DNA of 5,965 nucleotides from Chloroflexi bacterium RBG_16_72_14 (GTDB lineage: Bacteria > Chloroflexota > Limnocylindria > Limnocylindrales > CSP1-4), in contig MGOE01000142.1 of the NCBI GenBank assembly GCA_001797035.1, positions 6,904 through 12,868 of the forward strand, given 5' to 3'. Made by a program: the position numbers and the translations under genes. Of the stretch, positions 5,637 through 5,965 are shown in pieces (position 1 is the first letter of the stretch; each line of letters begins with the position of its first letter). Below the pieces are notes generated by a model. It ran no database searches. It was not told the origin of the DNA and was given only the letters and a program-made list of their open reading frames with translations.

Positions 5637-5771
5637 GGTTCGATCGATCCTTTCGGGGCAGGCGGGGTGACGCGTGACGGGTGCGACGCGCCGACACCGG
5701 GACGCGCGTGGGCGCGGCAGGGTTCCGGCGGATGGTGCGCCTCGGGCCCGTCGGGCGGGGCCATCCGGCGG

Positions 5772-5800
5772 TTGACTGGGTATGGTCCCCGGACCATCCT
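5772..5800 (+). promoter_or_regulatory. Candidate promoter for the molybdenum hydroxylase gene
   Basis: TTGACT (5772-5777; five of six to TTGACA) and CATCCT (5795-5800; three of six to TATAAT but resembling the TATCCT box at 5165-5160) are separated by exactly 17 bp. Seven bases after the -10 box is position 5807, the first base of the GTG start, so the transcript would be leaderless. No Shine-Dalgarno is visible before the GTG, which agrees. TATGGT at 5781-5786 is an alternative -10 without a matching -35. Confidence 0.5.
5782..5797. promoter_or_regulatory. Perfect palindrome in the promoter spacer, possible operator
   Basis: ATGGTCC (5782-5788), a two-base centre CC, and GGACCAT (5791-5797) form an exact inverted repeat. 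It lies mostly in the 17-bp spacer of the candidate promoter and touches the first bases of the -10 box, a position where a dimeric regulator would block or remodel RNA polymerase binding. The regulator is not in this window. The TGGT...ACCA core recalls GntR-type sites, but its six-base spacing differs from the usual three, so no family is assigned. Confidence 0.45.
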
Positions 5801-5806
5801 CGGCCG

Positions 5807-5965
5807 GTGGGCATCGCGACGGAGCCTCGGGTCGAGGGCGCCTCCGCTCCGCGCGTGCCGCTGCGGCGCGAGGGCCCGGACAAGCTGACCGGTGCGGCGC
5901 GCTTCACCGATGACCTCGTCGTCCCGGGCGCGTGGTTCGGGGCGACCGTGCGCTCCACCGAGCCG
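5807..5965 (+). CDS. Molybdenum hydroxylase large subunit (xanthine dehydrogenase/aldehyde oxidase/CO dehydrogenase family), N-terminal fragment
   Basis: Fifty-three codons run from GTG at 5807 to the right edge without a stop. After ~17 variable residues comes LRREGPDKLTGAARFTDD, then LVVPGAWFGATVRSTEP. This is the start of the a/b hammerhead domain that opens the molybdopterin-binding subunit of xanthine dehydrogenase-type enzymes (R-x-D/E-G-x-x-K-x-T-G-x-A-x-[FY]-T-D-D). Such subunits bind the Mo-pterin-cytosine cofactor and hydroxylate purines, aldehydes or N-heterocycles, or oxidise CO, together with FAD and 2Fe-2S subunits that should lie outside the window. No in-frame ATG is available upstream, and the -10-like box six bases before the GTG supports this start. 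The substrate cannot be inferred because all active-site residues are beyond the edge. Confidence 0.78.
   Translation, partial: MGIATEPRVEGASAPRVPLRREGPDKLTGAARFTDDLVVPGAWFGATVRSTEP

Noticed and set aside
5667..5680. Tandem GTGACGC/GTGACGG heptamers upstream of the lipoprotein gene
   Set aside because: There are only two short units with one mismatch in very GC-rich DNA. They could be regulatory but do not stand out from chance.

Overview
The window is GC-rich DNA (roughly 70% G+C by eye) from a bacterium. It carries six genes or gene fragments with recognisable or partly recognisable products, one unrecognised lipoprotein gene, and two repeat-bearing intergenic stretches. Two traits resemble uncultured high-GC Chloroflexota (Limnocylindria/Ellin6529-like) or a related actinobacterial lineage: an ECF sigma factor translationally coupled to a membrane-anchored TolB/PD40 beta-propeller protein, and start codons close to -10-like boxes with little or no leader. 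This placement is an inference from gene style; no rRNA or other marker is present.

Layout. Positions 2-607 (+) hold the C-terminal part of a fumarylacetoacetate hydrolase-family enzyme, cut by the left edge. Positions 608-1097 are a non-coding stretch with a dispersed repeat (copy A). Positions 1098-1652 (+) encode an ECF sigma factor, overlapping by ATGA with 1649-2953 (+), a single-pass membrane protein with a short cytoplasmic tail and an outer beta-propeller, probably the sigma factor's regulator. A perfect 13-bp hairpin (2977-3006) follows, and its right arm contains the Shine-Dalgarno sequence of the next gene. That gene, 3012-4235 (+), is homogentisate 1,2-dioxygenase. Positions 4236-4572 are a non-coding stretch with a second copy (B) of the repeat. 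On the minus strand, 5636-5178 is a small lipoprotein of unknown function, followed by 5151-4573, a YdeI/OmpD-associated-family protein. At the right edge, 5807-5965 (+) is the start of a molybdenum hydroxylase large subunit (xanthine dehydrogenase/aldehyde oxidase/CO dehydrogenase type), divergent from the lipoprotein gene and preceded by a promoter with a palindrome in its spacer.

How the genes fit together. Homogentisate dioxygenase opens the homogentisate ring to maleylacetoacetate, and a fumarylacetoacetase would make the last cut of the same pathway (tyrosine/phenylalanine catabolism). The two enzymes lie on the same strand but are split by the sigma/propeller pair. No maleylacetoacetate isomerase is seen here. 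The lipoprotein and YdeI genes may form a short operon. I see no tRNA, rRNA, CRISPR array, transposase or phage gene. The least ordinary signals are the dispersed repeat with inverted ends, the hairpin over the hmgA ribosome binding site, and the palindromic operator candidate at the right edge.
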